In this document: positions 35,722-43,842 of the stretch, piece by piece | Layout of the letters: each line of letters opens with the position of its first letter | How positions within the stretch are numbered: the stretch's first letter is position 1 | Source of the DNA: Roseobacter weihaiensis | Lineage (GTDB): Bacteria; Pseudomonadota; Alphaproteobacteria; Rhodobacterales; Rhodobacteraceae | Length of the DNA stretch: 64,000 nt | Direction: 5' to 3' | NCBI RefSeq assembly: GCF_020622345.1 | Contig: NZ_JACNMO010000028.1 | Location: forward strand, 1 to 64,000 | Program-made: the position numbers and the translations under genes | The notes under the pieces: model-generated | Databases searched by the model: none | What the model was told of the DNA's origin: nothing | The model's input: the letters and a program-made list of their open reading frames with translations, nothing else

Positions 35722-36093
35722 AAATAACTCATTTATCAGAAATATCACTTTGGAACGTATCGGCTGACTATACGGAAGAAAAAGCATCTTTTCGAATCTC
35801 AATTTTGGAAGAGCTGCGCTTCAGTACGAATTTGTACAGATCCACCCTAAATGCACTTAGAAATTGCAAATCCTCCGGATTTGCAGCTCCCGAACCATCC
35901 CCACGGTTCGGGCGCGGCGTACTAAATCAACGGGACCACTTGCATCTCGCTGCCCTGGGCTCCGCCCGCGACTATGAGACTGTCCACCGGACCGCTTTAA
36001 AGAAGCGCCAGACCCCGCTTTGACCCACATCAAAGCCGCGTCCCACGCCCCCGGATAGGGTGCGCGCAGAACCGGTGAAAGGAGGGTTCTTTT
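35722..36093. other. Intergenic region with two hairpins and an FNR-type box
   Basis: No gene seen. It holds two adjacent inverted repeats, GCAAATCC-TCC-GGATTTGC (35866-35884) and CCCGAACC-8-GGTTCGGG (35889-35912), then the FNR-type box at 36020. The minus-strand promoter of the AT-rich pair should lie near 35740-35800. Confidence 0.5.
36020..36033 (+). promoter_or_regulatory. FNR/FnrL-type box upstream of the 59-residue membrane protein
   Basis: TTGACCCACATCAA matches the FNR consensus TTGAT-N4-ATCAA except one base. Its centre is 67 bases before the start codon at 36094, leaving room for a class II arrangement (box near -41) and a short leader with GGAGG. Suggests induction when oxygen is low. 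Confidence 0.65.
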
Positions 36094-36273
36094 ATGCTTC
36101 GTGTTGCCAGTATGCTTTATGCCATCGTTGCCCCTACTCTGGCGGGGGCCGGTGTGATTGCCGTGCTCGTTATGGGAGCCTCAGGGGTCGTCCCAATCGT
36201 CGCGGCAGCGGCTGCCGGGGCCGTCCTTGCCTTGCCCGTCTCCTACGTTATTGCCAACAAGATCGTGAGCTGA
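36094..36273 (+). CDS. Small hydrophobic membrane protein (59 residues), FNR-box controlled
   Basis: Encodes MLRVASMLYAIVAPTLAGAG... with two membrane helices joined by a short polar turn (MGASGVVPI) and ending ANKIVS. The start has an ideal GGAGGG nine bases upstream. Similar short proteins in roseobacters are sometimes mislabelled CTP synthetase; there is no such domain. An identical FNR-type box precedes this gene and the next one, so both are probably low-oxygen induced. Function unknown. Confidence 0.72.
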   Translation: MLRVASMLYAIVAPTLAGAGVIAVLVMGASGVVPIVAAAAAGAVLALPVSYVIANKIVS

Positions 36274-36281
36274 CGCGTGTC

Positions 36282-36295
36282 TTGACCCACATCAA
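36282..36295 (+). promoter_or_regulatory. FNR/FnrL-type box upstream of the DksA/TraR gene
   Basis: The 14 bases TTGACCCACATCAA are identical to the box at 36020. The centre is about 62 bases before the start at 36351, again compatible with activation from near -41. It begins nine bases past the stop of the small membrane protein gene. Confidence 0.65.
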
Positions 36296-36350
36296 TGTCA
36301 CATGCGCCAAGGCCTGACAGCCTGCCCAGAACATCAGAGGAGGTACCAAG

Positions 36351-36665
36351 ATGGATATCAAGGTTCAGGAACAGATACTACGCGCCCGCCGGGATGAGCT
36401 TGCGGGCGGGTTGTCGGAGATCGAACACGCGTTGGACAAGCCCATGCCGAAAGACTGGGAGGATCGCTCCTCCGAGCGGCAGGGCGATGAGGTGCTGGAA
36501 GCGCTGGGTCATGTGGAACTGGCCGAGCTCAAGCGCATTGACGCGGCCCTGGCACGGATTGAGGACGGCACCTACGGCGACTGCCTGAAATGCGGTGAGC
36601 CGATTTCGGACGCGCGCCTTGACGCGGTGCCGGATGCCGCCCTCTGCAAGACCTGCGCAAAGTAG
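36351..36665 (+). CDS. DksA/TraR family zinc-finger protein
   Basis: A 104-residue protein with an N-terminal helical hairpin (about 1-70) and a C4 zinc finger: CLKCGEPI and LCKTCAK. This is the short TraR-like form of DksA, which enters the RNA polymerase secondary channel and alters promoter choice. It lacks the coiled-coil length of full DksA; the hairpin tip residues read as AKIDxA-like LAELKRIDAALARIEDG further on. The start follows AGAGGAGG. The upstream FNR-type box links it to oxygen control. Confidence 0.87.
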   Translation: MDIKVQEQILRARRDELAGGLSEIEHALDKPMPKDWEDRSSERQGDEVLEALGHVELAELKRIDAALARIEDGTYGDCLKCGEPISDARLDAVPDAALCKTCAK

Positions 36666-36728
36666 AACGGGTTGTCGGATGACGCCCCGCTGCGGGGGCG
36701 GCGTTGCGATGTCTGAAAGGCCGTGCCT

Positions 36729-36845
36729 TTAAAAGGTGCGGTCGAGCGCGTTGCCTGCATTTTGCACATCGCGTCCGATGCCTTTGGTTGTTTCACAGGC
36801 GGCAAGCGCCAGAATAACGCCTAGAAGAACGGCAATTCTCACCAT
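36729..36845 (-). CDS. Entericidin-like lipoprotein (38 residues), copy 1
   Basis: Too short for most gene finders: 38 residues reading MVRIAVLLGVILALAAC up to the lipobox Cys, then ETTKGIGRDVQNAGNALD. The motif Cys-x-TxxGxGxDVxxxG is that of entericidin A/B, small outer-membrane-anchored peptides tied to stress. A near copy lies at 37147. Promoter not identified. Confidence 0.75.
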   Translation of the reverse strand: MVRIAVLLGVILALAACETTKGIGRDVQNAGNALDRTF

Positions 36846-37088
36846 GGGGATGTCCTTTTCGAAGTGGTTTTTCAGGACGTTCTATACCCTATTTGCAGGG
36901 GGATTCACGCGAAAAATCATCCTTGACCGCGTGCGGTATCAGTCATGCTATGGCCCTGTTACCCGATCTCTCATCCCTTCTGAGGTGGGCGCACTTTCCG
37001 CAGAATGCTTGCGTGCGGGCGCGGGGACCGTATGGATCGGTGGCGCATCGTCCAATGCAACGCTCCCCAAGGCGTTCGGGAGAATGAA

Positions 37089-37110
37089 AAAGCGGCTCTG
37101 AGGCCGCTTT
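37089..37110 (-). terminator. Intrinsic terminator of entericidin-like copy 2
   Basis: On the minus strand, AAAGCGGC and GCCGCTTT form an 8-bp stem with a 6-base loop and are followed by T residues (GCCGCTTTTTC), 37 bases after the stop at 37147. Confidence 0.75.
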
Positions 37111-37146
37111 CTCGCTCATATGGTTGCTTGGGATCAGCTGATGGGC

Positions 37147-37269
37147 TTAGCCGTCAATCGCATCATCCAGTGCCTGCCCCGCATCCTGAACATCACGTCC
37201 AACACCTTTTGTCGTTTCGCAGGCGGCGAGCGCGGTCAGGACAACGGCAAATGTAACAATTCTCAGCAT
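37147..37269 (-). CDS. Entericidin-like lipoprotein (40 residues), copy 2
   Basis: Forty residues: a signal peptide ending in the lipobox (VLTALAAC) and then ETTKGVGRDVQDAGQALDD. Nearly the same mature sequence as copy 1 at 36729, so this is a tandem duplication with about 300 bases between, including this gene's terminator. Each copy seems to be a separate unit. Confidence 0.75.
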   Translation of the reverse strand: MLRIVTFAVVLTALAACETTKGVGRDVQDAGQALDDAIDG

Positions 37270-37336
37270 CTTTGGATCCTCTCTTCTGTGCGATGTCAAA
37301 AGACAACGTCACATTGTGGAAAAGGTTCCCGGCAAC

Positions 37337-37816
37337 TTACAGGGCCTGGTAAAAGTGATATCGGTCAGGGGCGATGGTGTCCGGCCCTCTCACCGGCCGG
37401 AACCCTGTCAGGGGCTGTTGGCTGACAACAATACCACCCGGCACCATCAGGGCTGCAATCAGCGGAGAGAGCCGCGCCCCCTCTGCCACGTCCTTTTCCT
37501 TGATGCCATAACCAAAGTCGTAATGCGCAAGCGCGGCCCGCACGCCGCGATGTGCAAGTGCGCGCAGCATCTCATCGGCTTCGCCTTGCAGGAAGTCTTC
37601 TGCGGGCGGCATGCAGGACGGGTGGGGCTGCAGCACGCGGTCAATCACCCAGATGCGCCGGTCGGGGAGGTTTTCCCGCAGATGGTCATAGGTCCGACCA
37701 TTCCCCAGCCCGAGTTCGAGAACCTCCCCGCTTAGATCCGCGATGCGGGCCGCTGCCCAGTTCAACCCGTCGATCTGGGCGGTTATCCGGCGTTGCATCG
37801 ATTCCAGTCGGCTCAT
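37337..37816 (-). CDS. Small SAM-dependent methyltransferase (Methyltransf_17-like), last gene of the glycan cassette
   Basis: A 159-residue class I methyltransferase. The SAM motif I is VLELGLGNGRTYDHLRE, followed by IWVIDRVLQPHP with the acidic ribose-binding residue. It has a paralog in this window at 52541 with the same motif (FELGLGNGRTYHHM) and length. The start ATG at 37816 overlaps the stop of the deacetylase gene. The substrate is unknown, perhaps a glycan or lipid head group. It is the 3' end of a seven-gene operon. Confidence 0.83.
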   Translation of the reverse strand: MSRLESMQRRITAQIDGLNWAAARIADLSGEVLELGLGNGRTYDHLRENLPDRRIWVIDRVLQPHPSCMPPAEDFLQGEADEMLRALAHRGVRAALAHYDFGYGIKEKDVAEGARLSPLIAALMVPGGIVVSQQPLTGFRPVRGPDTIAPDRYHFYQAL

Positions 37817-38574
37817 GTGCCTGTCTCCAAAAGGGGGGTGATGGGCTGCACCGCCGCACCTCCGTCCAGCATCTCCTGCAGGAAACTGTGCGAGAAATCC
37901 CACAGTTCGGCAGTGTGAATAAGGTGATGCGTGAGATAGCCCAGAGGTTCTGCGGGATCCGCTGCACCCGTGCGCCGCGCCAGCAGGACATCAACGGTCT
38001 GTGAGATCAGCAGATCGGGGTCTTTCAGGCTGCGGGTGCCGTGCCAGTCCACAGGGTCGATATGCGTGTTGATCTGCACCAGACCGGGCGCTGCCATAGG
38101 GGCGCTGCGGGCGGTGAACGTTGACAGGCCGCGGTACCCTGCGGCACCAAGGCAATCCGCGTAAACAGGGTCGATCCGGTTCCAGGGCGGGACAAAGACC
38201 GGCAGAAAAAGCTCTCCAAAAAGCCTGCGCATCTGGGTGAGGGCCAGGGTCAGATTGTCCGCACCGTCTTTAGTGTAAAGGCCGAATTCGGCCTTCTTGG
38301 CCCCGGCGGGGGTGTTGTTCTGGTGTAGCCATCCGTGCACGAGCGGCACCATGTGATCTGAGGTGGCGGTCAATTCCGCCAGGGTTTCCTGCGCAACGCC
38401 GGGGATCACCGCAAGATGCACGGGAAAATCGAGGCTTTCGGCAAGACGGTGTAATTGATCGAGCGGGCTGCTTGGGGCTGTCACGTCATCATCCCGCCAC
38501 CAAACAGGCAGGTTCAGGCCACTGCGGCGATACTCTTGCAGCGCATGGCGCAGCGGTGTCCAGTCAGGCTTCAT
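37813..38574 (-). CDS. Polysaccharide deacetylase family protein
   Basis: A 253-residue NodB-type protein. The metal and catalytic residues are present: the Asp pair in PVWWRDDDV and the two His in VHGWLHQN; FVPPWNRIDP is the usual third motif (RPPxG-like). It has no signal peptide, so it would act in the cytoplasm on a precursor, unlike most exported deacetylases. It overlaps the upstream glycosyltransferase by 11 bases and the downstream methyltransferase by 4. Confidence 0.86.
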   Translation of the reverse strand: MKPDWTPLRHALQEYRRSGLNLPVWWRDDDVTAPSSPLDQLHRLAESLDFPVHLAVIPGVAQETLAELTATSDHMVPLVHGWLHQNNTPAGAKKAEFGLYTKDGADNLTLALTQMRRLFGELFLPVFVPPWNRIDPVYADCLGAAGYRGLSTFTARSAPMAAPGLVQINTHIDPVDWHGTRSLKDPDLLISQTVDVLLARRTGAADPAEPLGYLTHHLIHTAELWDFSHSFLQEMLDGGAAVQPITPLLETGT

Positions 38575-39712
38575 CGCGATGCCTTTCCAAGAGGTGCTGA
38601 ACAATCGAGACGCTGCAGACAGCTCCTTTCAGGCCCTGGGTGCGCGCCGGACGGGGCGGAGAAGCGGTCGCGGCGCGCAGGGTCTGCACCAGCCTTGAGG
38701 CGGAGAGATCGGCTGATTTCAGCACCACGATCCCGTCAAGACGCGCCAGTGCTTTTGCGCGCAGGGACTGCTCCACCTCGCCGCCATCGTCGAAGGGAAC
38801 AAAGACTGTCGGCGTTCCCGCCTGCAGGACATCGAGTGCGGTGTTGTAGCCGCACAGGCAGACGGAGGCGCTGGCATGGTGCAGCATCTGCCGGAAATCC
38901 GGTCGCGCGGGTTCCACCGTGACGTTCTGCGGGGCCTGCTCCCGCAGTCGGACGCAGCGCGCTTCGGCCTCGACGCCTCCCACCAGAAGATGCCATTGCC
39001 GGGGGGCGTCGATGCGGGCCGCTTCAATGGCCGTTTGGTAGAGCGTTTGACCGACATTGCCGCCCCCCGCGCTGACCAGTACCCTGTCTGTGCCCAGTCC
39101 CTGCGGATGCGGTCCGGCGGGCGGTTGGGCGACAAAACCGGTATAGTGCAGTTTTTCAGATATCGCGTCCGTCAAGGGCCAGCTCAGCCCCAGCGGGGTC
39201 AGCGCCGCGTCCGAATGCACCAGAACCGCGTCATAGCAATCTGAAATCATCTGCGCGGTGCTGGCTGCTTTGGCAGGTTTCGAGGGCGGGGCGAGGATGT
39301 CGCGGATGGAGGCACAGATCAGCGGCTTTGGTATCTGCCGCCCGGCGGCTTCCAGAAGCGTGCGAAATTCCGCGGCCAAAACGCGCCTGCCGAAGGGAAA
39401 GAGTTCGGTAATAACCACATCCGGTCTCTGGTCGGCCAGGAGGGCGCGCAACTTGTCCTGTCGCGCCGTGAGCAGGGTCTGTGACGCGGGCTGGCCCTCA
39501 TCATCAAGCAACCTGGTGAAATGCGTCCCGTCCGATTGGAGCGGGGGGAGCTGCACCAGATCAATACCCTCGGCATTGAGATGGCGCGCAGGCAGGCCGC
39601 CGGACACGACCGTGATCTCGTGGCCCGCCGCTGCAAATGCGCGCCCGAGAACCAGCGCACGCGCCAGATGACCGCTGCCCAAAAGATGCGTCACGACAAT
39701 CAGAACTTTCAT
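38564..39712 (-). CDS. GT-B glycosyltransferase (MurG/GT28-like)
   Basis: The 382-residue protein has two Rossmann domains. The N-terminal glycine-rich motif VTHLLGSGHLARAL and the C-terminal sugar-nucleotide site (VSAGGGNVGQTLYQTAIEAA, then CLCGYNTALDVLQAGTPTVF) resemble MurG and related UDP-sugar transferases. It resembles the first gene of the cassette (42610) in having a G-x-GHLxR motif at the N-terminus. Acceptor and donor are unknown. It follows the histidine phosphatase with a 4-base overlap. Confidence 0.83.
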   Translation of the reverse strand: MKVLIVVTHLLGSGHLARALVLGRAFAAAGHEITVVSGGLPARHLNAEGIDLVQLPPLQSDGTHFTRLLDDEGQPASQTLLTARQDKLRALLADQRPDVVITELFPFGRRVLAAEFRTLLEAAGRQIPKPLICASIRDILAPPSKPAKAASTAQMISDCYDAVLVHSDAALTPLGLSWPLTDAISEKLHYTGFVAQPPAGPHPQGLGTDRVLVSAGGGNVGQTLYQTAIEAARIDAPRQWHLLVGGVEAEARCVRLREQAPQNVTVEPARPDFRQMLHHASASVCLCGYNTALDVLQAGTPTVFVPFDDGGEVEQSLRAKALARLDGIVVLKSADLSASRLVQTLRAATASPPRPARTQGLKGAVCSVSIVQHLLERHRDEA

Positions 39713-40293
39713 GCCGTGCGCGCTTCCAGCCTGATCGGCTCACCCGCAACGCGTAGCCCGCCCTCCGTCATCTCCAACACGAAAAGCCGGTCCCGCTTGA
39801 TGCGAAACGGTGCCGGGCCATCAAAATCCCACCTGGTGGCGTCCGCCATCAGCACCCGCATGATCCCGATATGGCAGACCGCGACAGTGTCGGTCCCGAG
39901 GCTTGCGAGCCAAGGCTGCAAACGGGCGCGGACATCCGCCGGGCTCTCGCCGCCTGGGGGGCGGTAGGCCCATCCCCAGTCTTCGATATGGCGGTAGCCA
40001 CTGCCCGATGATGCCAGCAGATCGCGCCCCTTCTTGCCCTCCCAGACCCCCCAATCCATTTCGATCAGCGCGGGCAGGCTCACAGGTGTTTTACCGCTGA
40101 TAAGCTCTGCGGTCTCAACCGCGCGCCGCAGGGGGCTCGAGACAAGGGCTGCAGTGTTCCAGGGTGCTGGCAGGGCAAGCGTGGCAAGATGCCGGGCCGC
40201 GTCCGGATCGAGCGGGATATCCGTGCGCCCCTGTATGCGGCCTGCGCGGTTCCAGGCGGTATGCCCGTGTCGGATGAGCGCCAGACGGATCAT
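39709..40293 (-). CDS. Histidine phosphatase family protein
   Basis: A 194-residue phosphatase. The phospho-accepting His is in LALIRHGHTAWNRAG, and the second catalytic His in AVCHIGIMRVLMADA; the Arg and Glu of the pocket are seen in SSPLRRAVETAELIS. It might dephosphorylate a sugar-phosphate or lipid carrier intermediate of the cassette. Alternatively it has an unrelated role, as the family is very broad. Both ends overlap neighbours by 4 bases. Confidence 0.86.
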   Translation of the reverse strand: MIRLALIRHGHTAWNRAGRIQGRTDIPLDPDAARHLATLALPAPWNTAALVSSPLRRAVETAELISGKTPVSLPALIEMDWGVWEGKKGRDLLASSGSGYRHIEDWGWAYRPPGGESPADVRARLQPWLASLGTDTVAVCHIGIMRVLMADATRWDFDGPAPFRIKRDRLFVLEMTEGGLRVAGEPIRLEARTA

Positions 40294-41369
40294 TGCAGAA
40301 CCTCGATGATGGTTTGTTTCAGGGTCTCTGCCGCGGGTCCCAGCAGGTGATGTCTTGCGATGTGCTGCCGGGCTTCGGCCCCAAGATGCGCGATGAGTTT
40401 CGGGTTTGCCAGCAGGAAATCAAGCCGCGCGGCCAGCGCCGGTGCGCCAAGCGACGGGTCGGGGTAGGCCGCACCGGGAGCCAGCACGTCGCGCACGCCC
40501 GGACGGTCCTGGGCCACGACCGGTAGCCCCTGCGCCTGCGCCTCAAGGTAGGTCATCCCGAAGGCTTCATTCACGCCGGGCCAAAGCAGCAGGGCGGCAT
40601 CCTTGTATGCCCTTTGCATTTCCGTGGGCCGCAGTGCCCCCAGAAAGGCGACCTGCTTGCCAAACGGGGCCATCATCGTCTTGACCTCCGCATGGGCGGG
40701 GCCATCGCCTGCGATGTTCAGCGTCCAACCTTCCGTTTTCAAGGCGGCGAGGCTGTCTGCAATCAGACGGTAGGAGGCCAGCTTGTCGCCATGGCGCTGC
40801 ATCCCCACACTCAGCAGTCCTTTGCGCTTTGTCGTTGGTGTCGGCGGCAGGTCTTTCCGGGGCAGAAAGGGGCGCAGGTGGACAAGGCGCTGTGACGCGG
40901 CACCATAAGCCTGCAGCGCGGCGCTGTCGTGGGAGGTCAGGTAGAAAACGATCGCTGCGGCGTCGGTTGCGGCTTCCGCTGCCTGCGCGTAACCGGCCCA
41001 GGGGCCCTGCAGCCTTTTGCGGGCGCGGGTCGCTTCAACAAGCAGGTAGGGGATTTTCAGCGCGTCCGCGACGACAGGCCCGATCAGATCGGGGGCCTTG
41101 TAGTAGTTGTGATAGGTGATCCAGACACGCCAACCCGCCGCCTGGCCCGCCGGGATAAGTCGCGCCACCTCGCGAGCGGCCTTTTCGTGCCGGGCCGCCT
41201 GAACCTGCGCGTCGCCTGCGCCATCGCGGGTTTGCAGTTCCGAGGCCAGATCGGTGTCAATGCCGCCCAAGCTCAGCGCCTGCAAGATGGCTTGTGCCAT
41301 TGTGCGGTCGCCGGAGGGCACAGGATGCGTGGGTGGTTTCATCGGGGCGTAGAAAGCAGCGCGGATCAT
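40290..41369 (-). CDS. Glycosyltransferase family 4 protein (first described of two)
   Basis: A 359-residue GT-B enzyme. The C-terminal domain shows GLLSVGMQRHGDKLASYRLI, NIAGDGPAHAEVKTMM, FLGALRPTEMQRAYKDAALL and the E-x7-E region VNEAFGMTYLEAQAQGLPVV, typical of GT4. It is not closely similar to the GT4 at 41366. Cytoplasmic or membrane-peripheral. It is linked to the next gene by ATGA on both sides. Confidence 0.85.
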   Translation of the reverse strand: MIRAAFYAPMKPPTHPVPSGDRTMAQAILQALSLGGIDTDLASELQTRDGAGDAQVQAARHEKAAREVARLIPAGQAAGWRVWITYHNYYKAPDLIGPVVADALKIPYLLVEATRARKRLQGPWAGYAQAAEAATDAAAIVFYLTSHDSAALQAYGAASQRLVHLRPFLPRKDLPPTPTTKRKGLLSVGMQRHGDKLASYRLIADSLAALKTEGWTLNIAGDGPAHAEVKTMMAPFGKQVAFLGALRPTEMQRAYKDAALLLWPGVNEAFGMTYLEAQAQGLPVVAQDRPGVRDVLAPGAAYPDPSLGAPALAARLDFLLANPKLIAHLGAEARQHIARHHLLGPAAETLKQTIIEVLQ

Positions 41370-42613
41370 GGTGCGCCATCCATCATCCGGTTCAGCCGGC
41401 GGGTCAGCTGCGCGATGCCCGGCTCCATCCGAAACTCCGTCTTGAGCCGCGCATATGCAGCCTCCGCCATGCCGGGACCGGCCTCCGGGCGCGTCGCGAA
41501 AGCTCTGATTGCAGCCGCGAGGCTTTCAGGGCTGTCATCGGTCAGCATGCCATGGATGCCGTTTTCGATGAATTCCGGAATGGCGGAGACAGCGGTGGAG
41601 AGGATCGGCAGCTTTTGACTTGCCGCCTCCATCAGAACATTTGGCAACCCGTCACGATCCCCGTCCGCGGCGATGCGGCTGGGCAGGACAAAGAGGTCGC
41701 TCGCCCGCATTTGTGCGATCACCTGCGGCTGGTCGCAGGCCCCGCGCCAGGTGATGCGCGGCGCGATGCCTGCGGCCTCGGCCCGCGCGCGCATGTCCTG
41801 ATTGAGGGCGCCGCCGCCGATATGGGTCCAGTGCCAGTCCAGATCCCCGGGCAAGAGCGCCAAAGCGGCAATTAGCCGGTCAAAGCCTTTCTTTTCCACC
41901 AGCCGTCCCACCGACATCAGGGCAAGCGGCGCTTCGGGCGGACGCGCGGTACGCGCGGGGGGCGGGGGAAACCGGTTCAGATCAAGCCCGTGGTAGACCA
42001 GATCAATGCGGTCGGGGGTGTCTGCAAGGTGGCGCAGATGCGCCGCTCCAAAGGCGGTGCAGGTTGCGCCGAAGGCCGCCCCCTCGGTCGTCCCCGACAG
42101 TTTTTCGCGCAGCTCCCAGTCGGGTGAGGTCCAGATATCCTTGGCATGGGCTGAAAAAGACCATGGCAGACCGCGCAGAATGGCGGCATAGCGCGCCACG
42201 GACGACGGGGTGTGGAGGAAATGCGCGTAGATGCCTGCCGCGTCGCTGGGCAGTTCCCGCGCCAGGACGCAGGCCTGACCAAAACGGCGGGCCCGGTTTG
42301 GCGTGCGGTCGCGGGCGTAATCGGCGCGAAAGCATCGCCAGGCTGCTTTAAATCCCGGCAGCTGGCGCGCGGACAACACCGCGCGCAACACGCGCAACGG
42401 CGCGTCTTTGAGGTACTCGGGCAGATAGTGCACGGGCGCCCTGATCTGGTCATGAAGGGGATGCGTCTTGGTATCCGTCGGGTGGCGCAGTGACCAGATT
42501 TCAAACACGAGCCCTGCTTGCTCAAGCGCTGCCAGCTCCTGGGCGATAAATGTTTCTGACAAGCGGGGCCACCCTTTGACCACGACCGCAAGCCGCGCCG
42601 GTTTTGATGTCAT
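41366..42613 (-). CDS. Glycosyltransferase family 4 protein (colanic-acid-type)
   Basis: A 415-residue GT4 with an N-terminus of the colanic/exopolysaccharide type (VVVKGWPRLSETFIAQELAA). The C-terminal site has LMSVGRLVEKKGFDRLIAAL, HWTHIGGGALNQDM and the E-x7-E area DRDGLPNVLMEAASQKLPIL. The combination is typical of an enzyme adding a hexose to a lipid-linked glycan. It is the second gene of the cassette, overlapping both neighbours by 4 bases. Confidence 0.87.
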   Translation of the reverse strand: MTSKPARLAVVVKGWPRLSETFIAQELAALEQAGLVFEIWSLRHPTDTKTHPLHDQIRAPVHYLPEYLKDAPLRVLRAVLSARQLPGFKAAWRCFRADYARDRTPNRARRFGQACVLARELPSDAAGIYAHFLHTPSSVARYAAILRGLPWSFSAHAKDIWTSPDWELREKLSGTTEGAAFGATCTAFGAAHLRHLADTPDRIDLVYHGLDLNRFPPPPARTARPPEAPLALMSVGRLVEKKGFDRLIAALALLPGDLDWHWTHIGGGALNQDMRARAEAAGIAPRITWRGACDQPQVIAQMRASDLFVLPSRIAADGDRDGLPNVLMEAASQKLPILSTAVSAIPEFIENGIHGMLTDDSPESLAAAIRAFATRPEAGPGMAEAAYARLKTEFRMEPGIAQLTRRLNRMMDGAP

Positions 42614-43842
42614 GGCCTCGCCATCAGCGCGTCCGCGCGGGTAACCACGACGTCCAACCCCTCCAGCAGACCCTCGGCCCCCGCCTCGGAGGGTTTCGCC
42701 TGACCCGCCAGTCCCCGGATCGCGCCGATCATTGCCTCCGGTGTCATACCGTCCCGGGTCTCATCCAGCATGCGGACCAACCCAAGCTCTTCGGCGCGGG
42801 AGGCTCTGATCCACTGCTCCAGCCGCGGGACCGTACGGGGCACGATGACGGCGCGCTGATCAAAGGATAAAACCTCGCAGAAAGTATTGTAGCCGCCCAT
42901 GCAGATTACCCCCTGCGCCCCCGCAAAGAGCGACTCGATCCGGCCGTCAAAGCCAACCGCGCTTACGCGGCCATTCAGCTTGGCAACCCGCTGCTCGAAG
43001 GCATCGCGCACCTCGCCCGACAGGAACGGGCCGTAAACCAGGACCGCGTCGGGGCGCAGCGTTGGGTCTTGCTCATAAGCCTGCAGCACCAGATTGACCA
43101 TCGTTGATCCGTCGCCACCCCCGCCAGGGGTGACCAGAATATAGGGCGTGTCCGGTGTTTCGGCCTGGTCCGTAATCTCGCGGCGCAGATAGCCTGTCCA
43201 GTGGATCCGCGACCGTGTCTGCGCGCTGAGCGGAAGGCCCTCGGTGGGATCATAAACCGATTTCGGGCCATAGACCCAGATCTCATCGTAAAACCGCTCG
43301 GTCGCCTCGACCGATCCCTTGCGAGCCCACTCGGCGGCCAGCACCCTGGCTTCATCAAGCACGTCGCGCAACCCAAGCACCAGCCGGGTTTTGCCGCGTG
43401 CCACCAACCACTCAAGCGTCGGCAGCAGCTCCCCGCGAAACCCGGTTGGCTCTTTGTCGACGATCAGCAGATCAGGGTCGTACTGCTCAATCGTGCCCTG
43501 GATCAGCGCAGATCTCAGCGCTGTTGTCTCGTCGATATCCAGACCCAGCGTCTGGCTCATATAAGAGCCGTCATAAAGCTTGGTCACGCCGGGCAGGCGC
43601 ACGTGATCAACGCGTTCGGGAAAGGTAAAGCGCCCCGCCACGGGCGAGCCCGTCAGAATGATGGCGGACGCATCCGGGTCTGCCTTTGTCAACGAGGATG
43701 CTAGCGTCCGCGACCGGCGCAGGTGACCCAAACCAAAGGTGTCATGACTATAGAACATGACGCGCTTGGGGCGCTCGGGGTCTCTGCCGTCATGACGTGG
43801 CGCATGGTCCTGAGGGGTGGCGCACTTGGTCTGGTAGTTCAT
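42610..43842 (-). CDS. GT-B glycosyltransferase (MurG-like), first gene of the glycan cassette
   Basis: A 410-residue protein starting with a polar extension and then the glycine-rich loop VMFYSHDTFGLGHLRRSRTL. The C-terminal half has PYILVTPGGGGDGSTMVNLV and ICMGGYNTFCEVLSFDQRAV, the UDP-sugar binding region of GT28/MurG-like enzymes. The ATG at 43842 is the first reasonable one; the frame is open to 44079 but that part is poor in coding character. It lies opposite the MscS gene at 44118 across a 275-base promoter region. Confidence 0.83.
   Translation of the reverse strand: MNYQTKCATPQDHAPRHDGRDPERPKRVMFYSHDTFGLGHLRRSRTLASSLTKADPDASAIILTGSPVAGRFTFPERVDHVRLPGVTKLYDGSYMSQTLGLDIDETTALRSALIQGTIEQYDPDLLIVDKEPTGFRGELLPTLEWLVARGKTRLVLGLRDVLDEARVLAAEWARKGSVEATERFYDEIWVYGPKSVYDPTEGLPLSAQTRSRIHWTGYLRREITDQAETPDTPYILVTPGGGGDGSTMVNLVLQAYEQDPTLRPDAVLVYGPFLSGEVRDAFEQRVAKLNGRVSAVGFDGRIESLFAGAQGVICMGGYNTFCEVLSFDQRAVIVPRTVPRLEQWIRASRAEELGLVRMLDETRDGMTPEAMIGAIRGLAGQAKPSEAGAEGLLEGLDVVVTRADALMARP

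Noticed and set aside
35866-35912. Possible CRISPR or repeat array
   Set aside because: The two stems differ in sequence and there is no regular direct repeat with spacers here or elsewhere in the window.
35805-36023. 72-codon plus-strand frame before the FNR-type box
   Set aside because: It spans the two hairpins and has no ribosome binding site or resemblance to known proteins.
36679-36708. GC-rich inverted repeat after the DksA/TraR gene as an intrinsic terminator
   Set aside because: The arms pair only imperfectly and no U-tract follows on either strand, so I did not list it.
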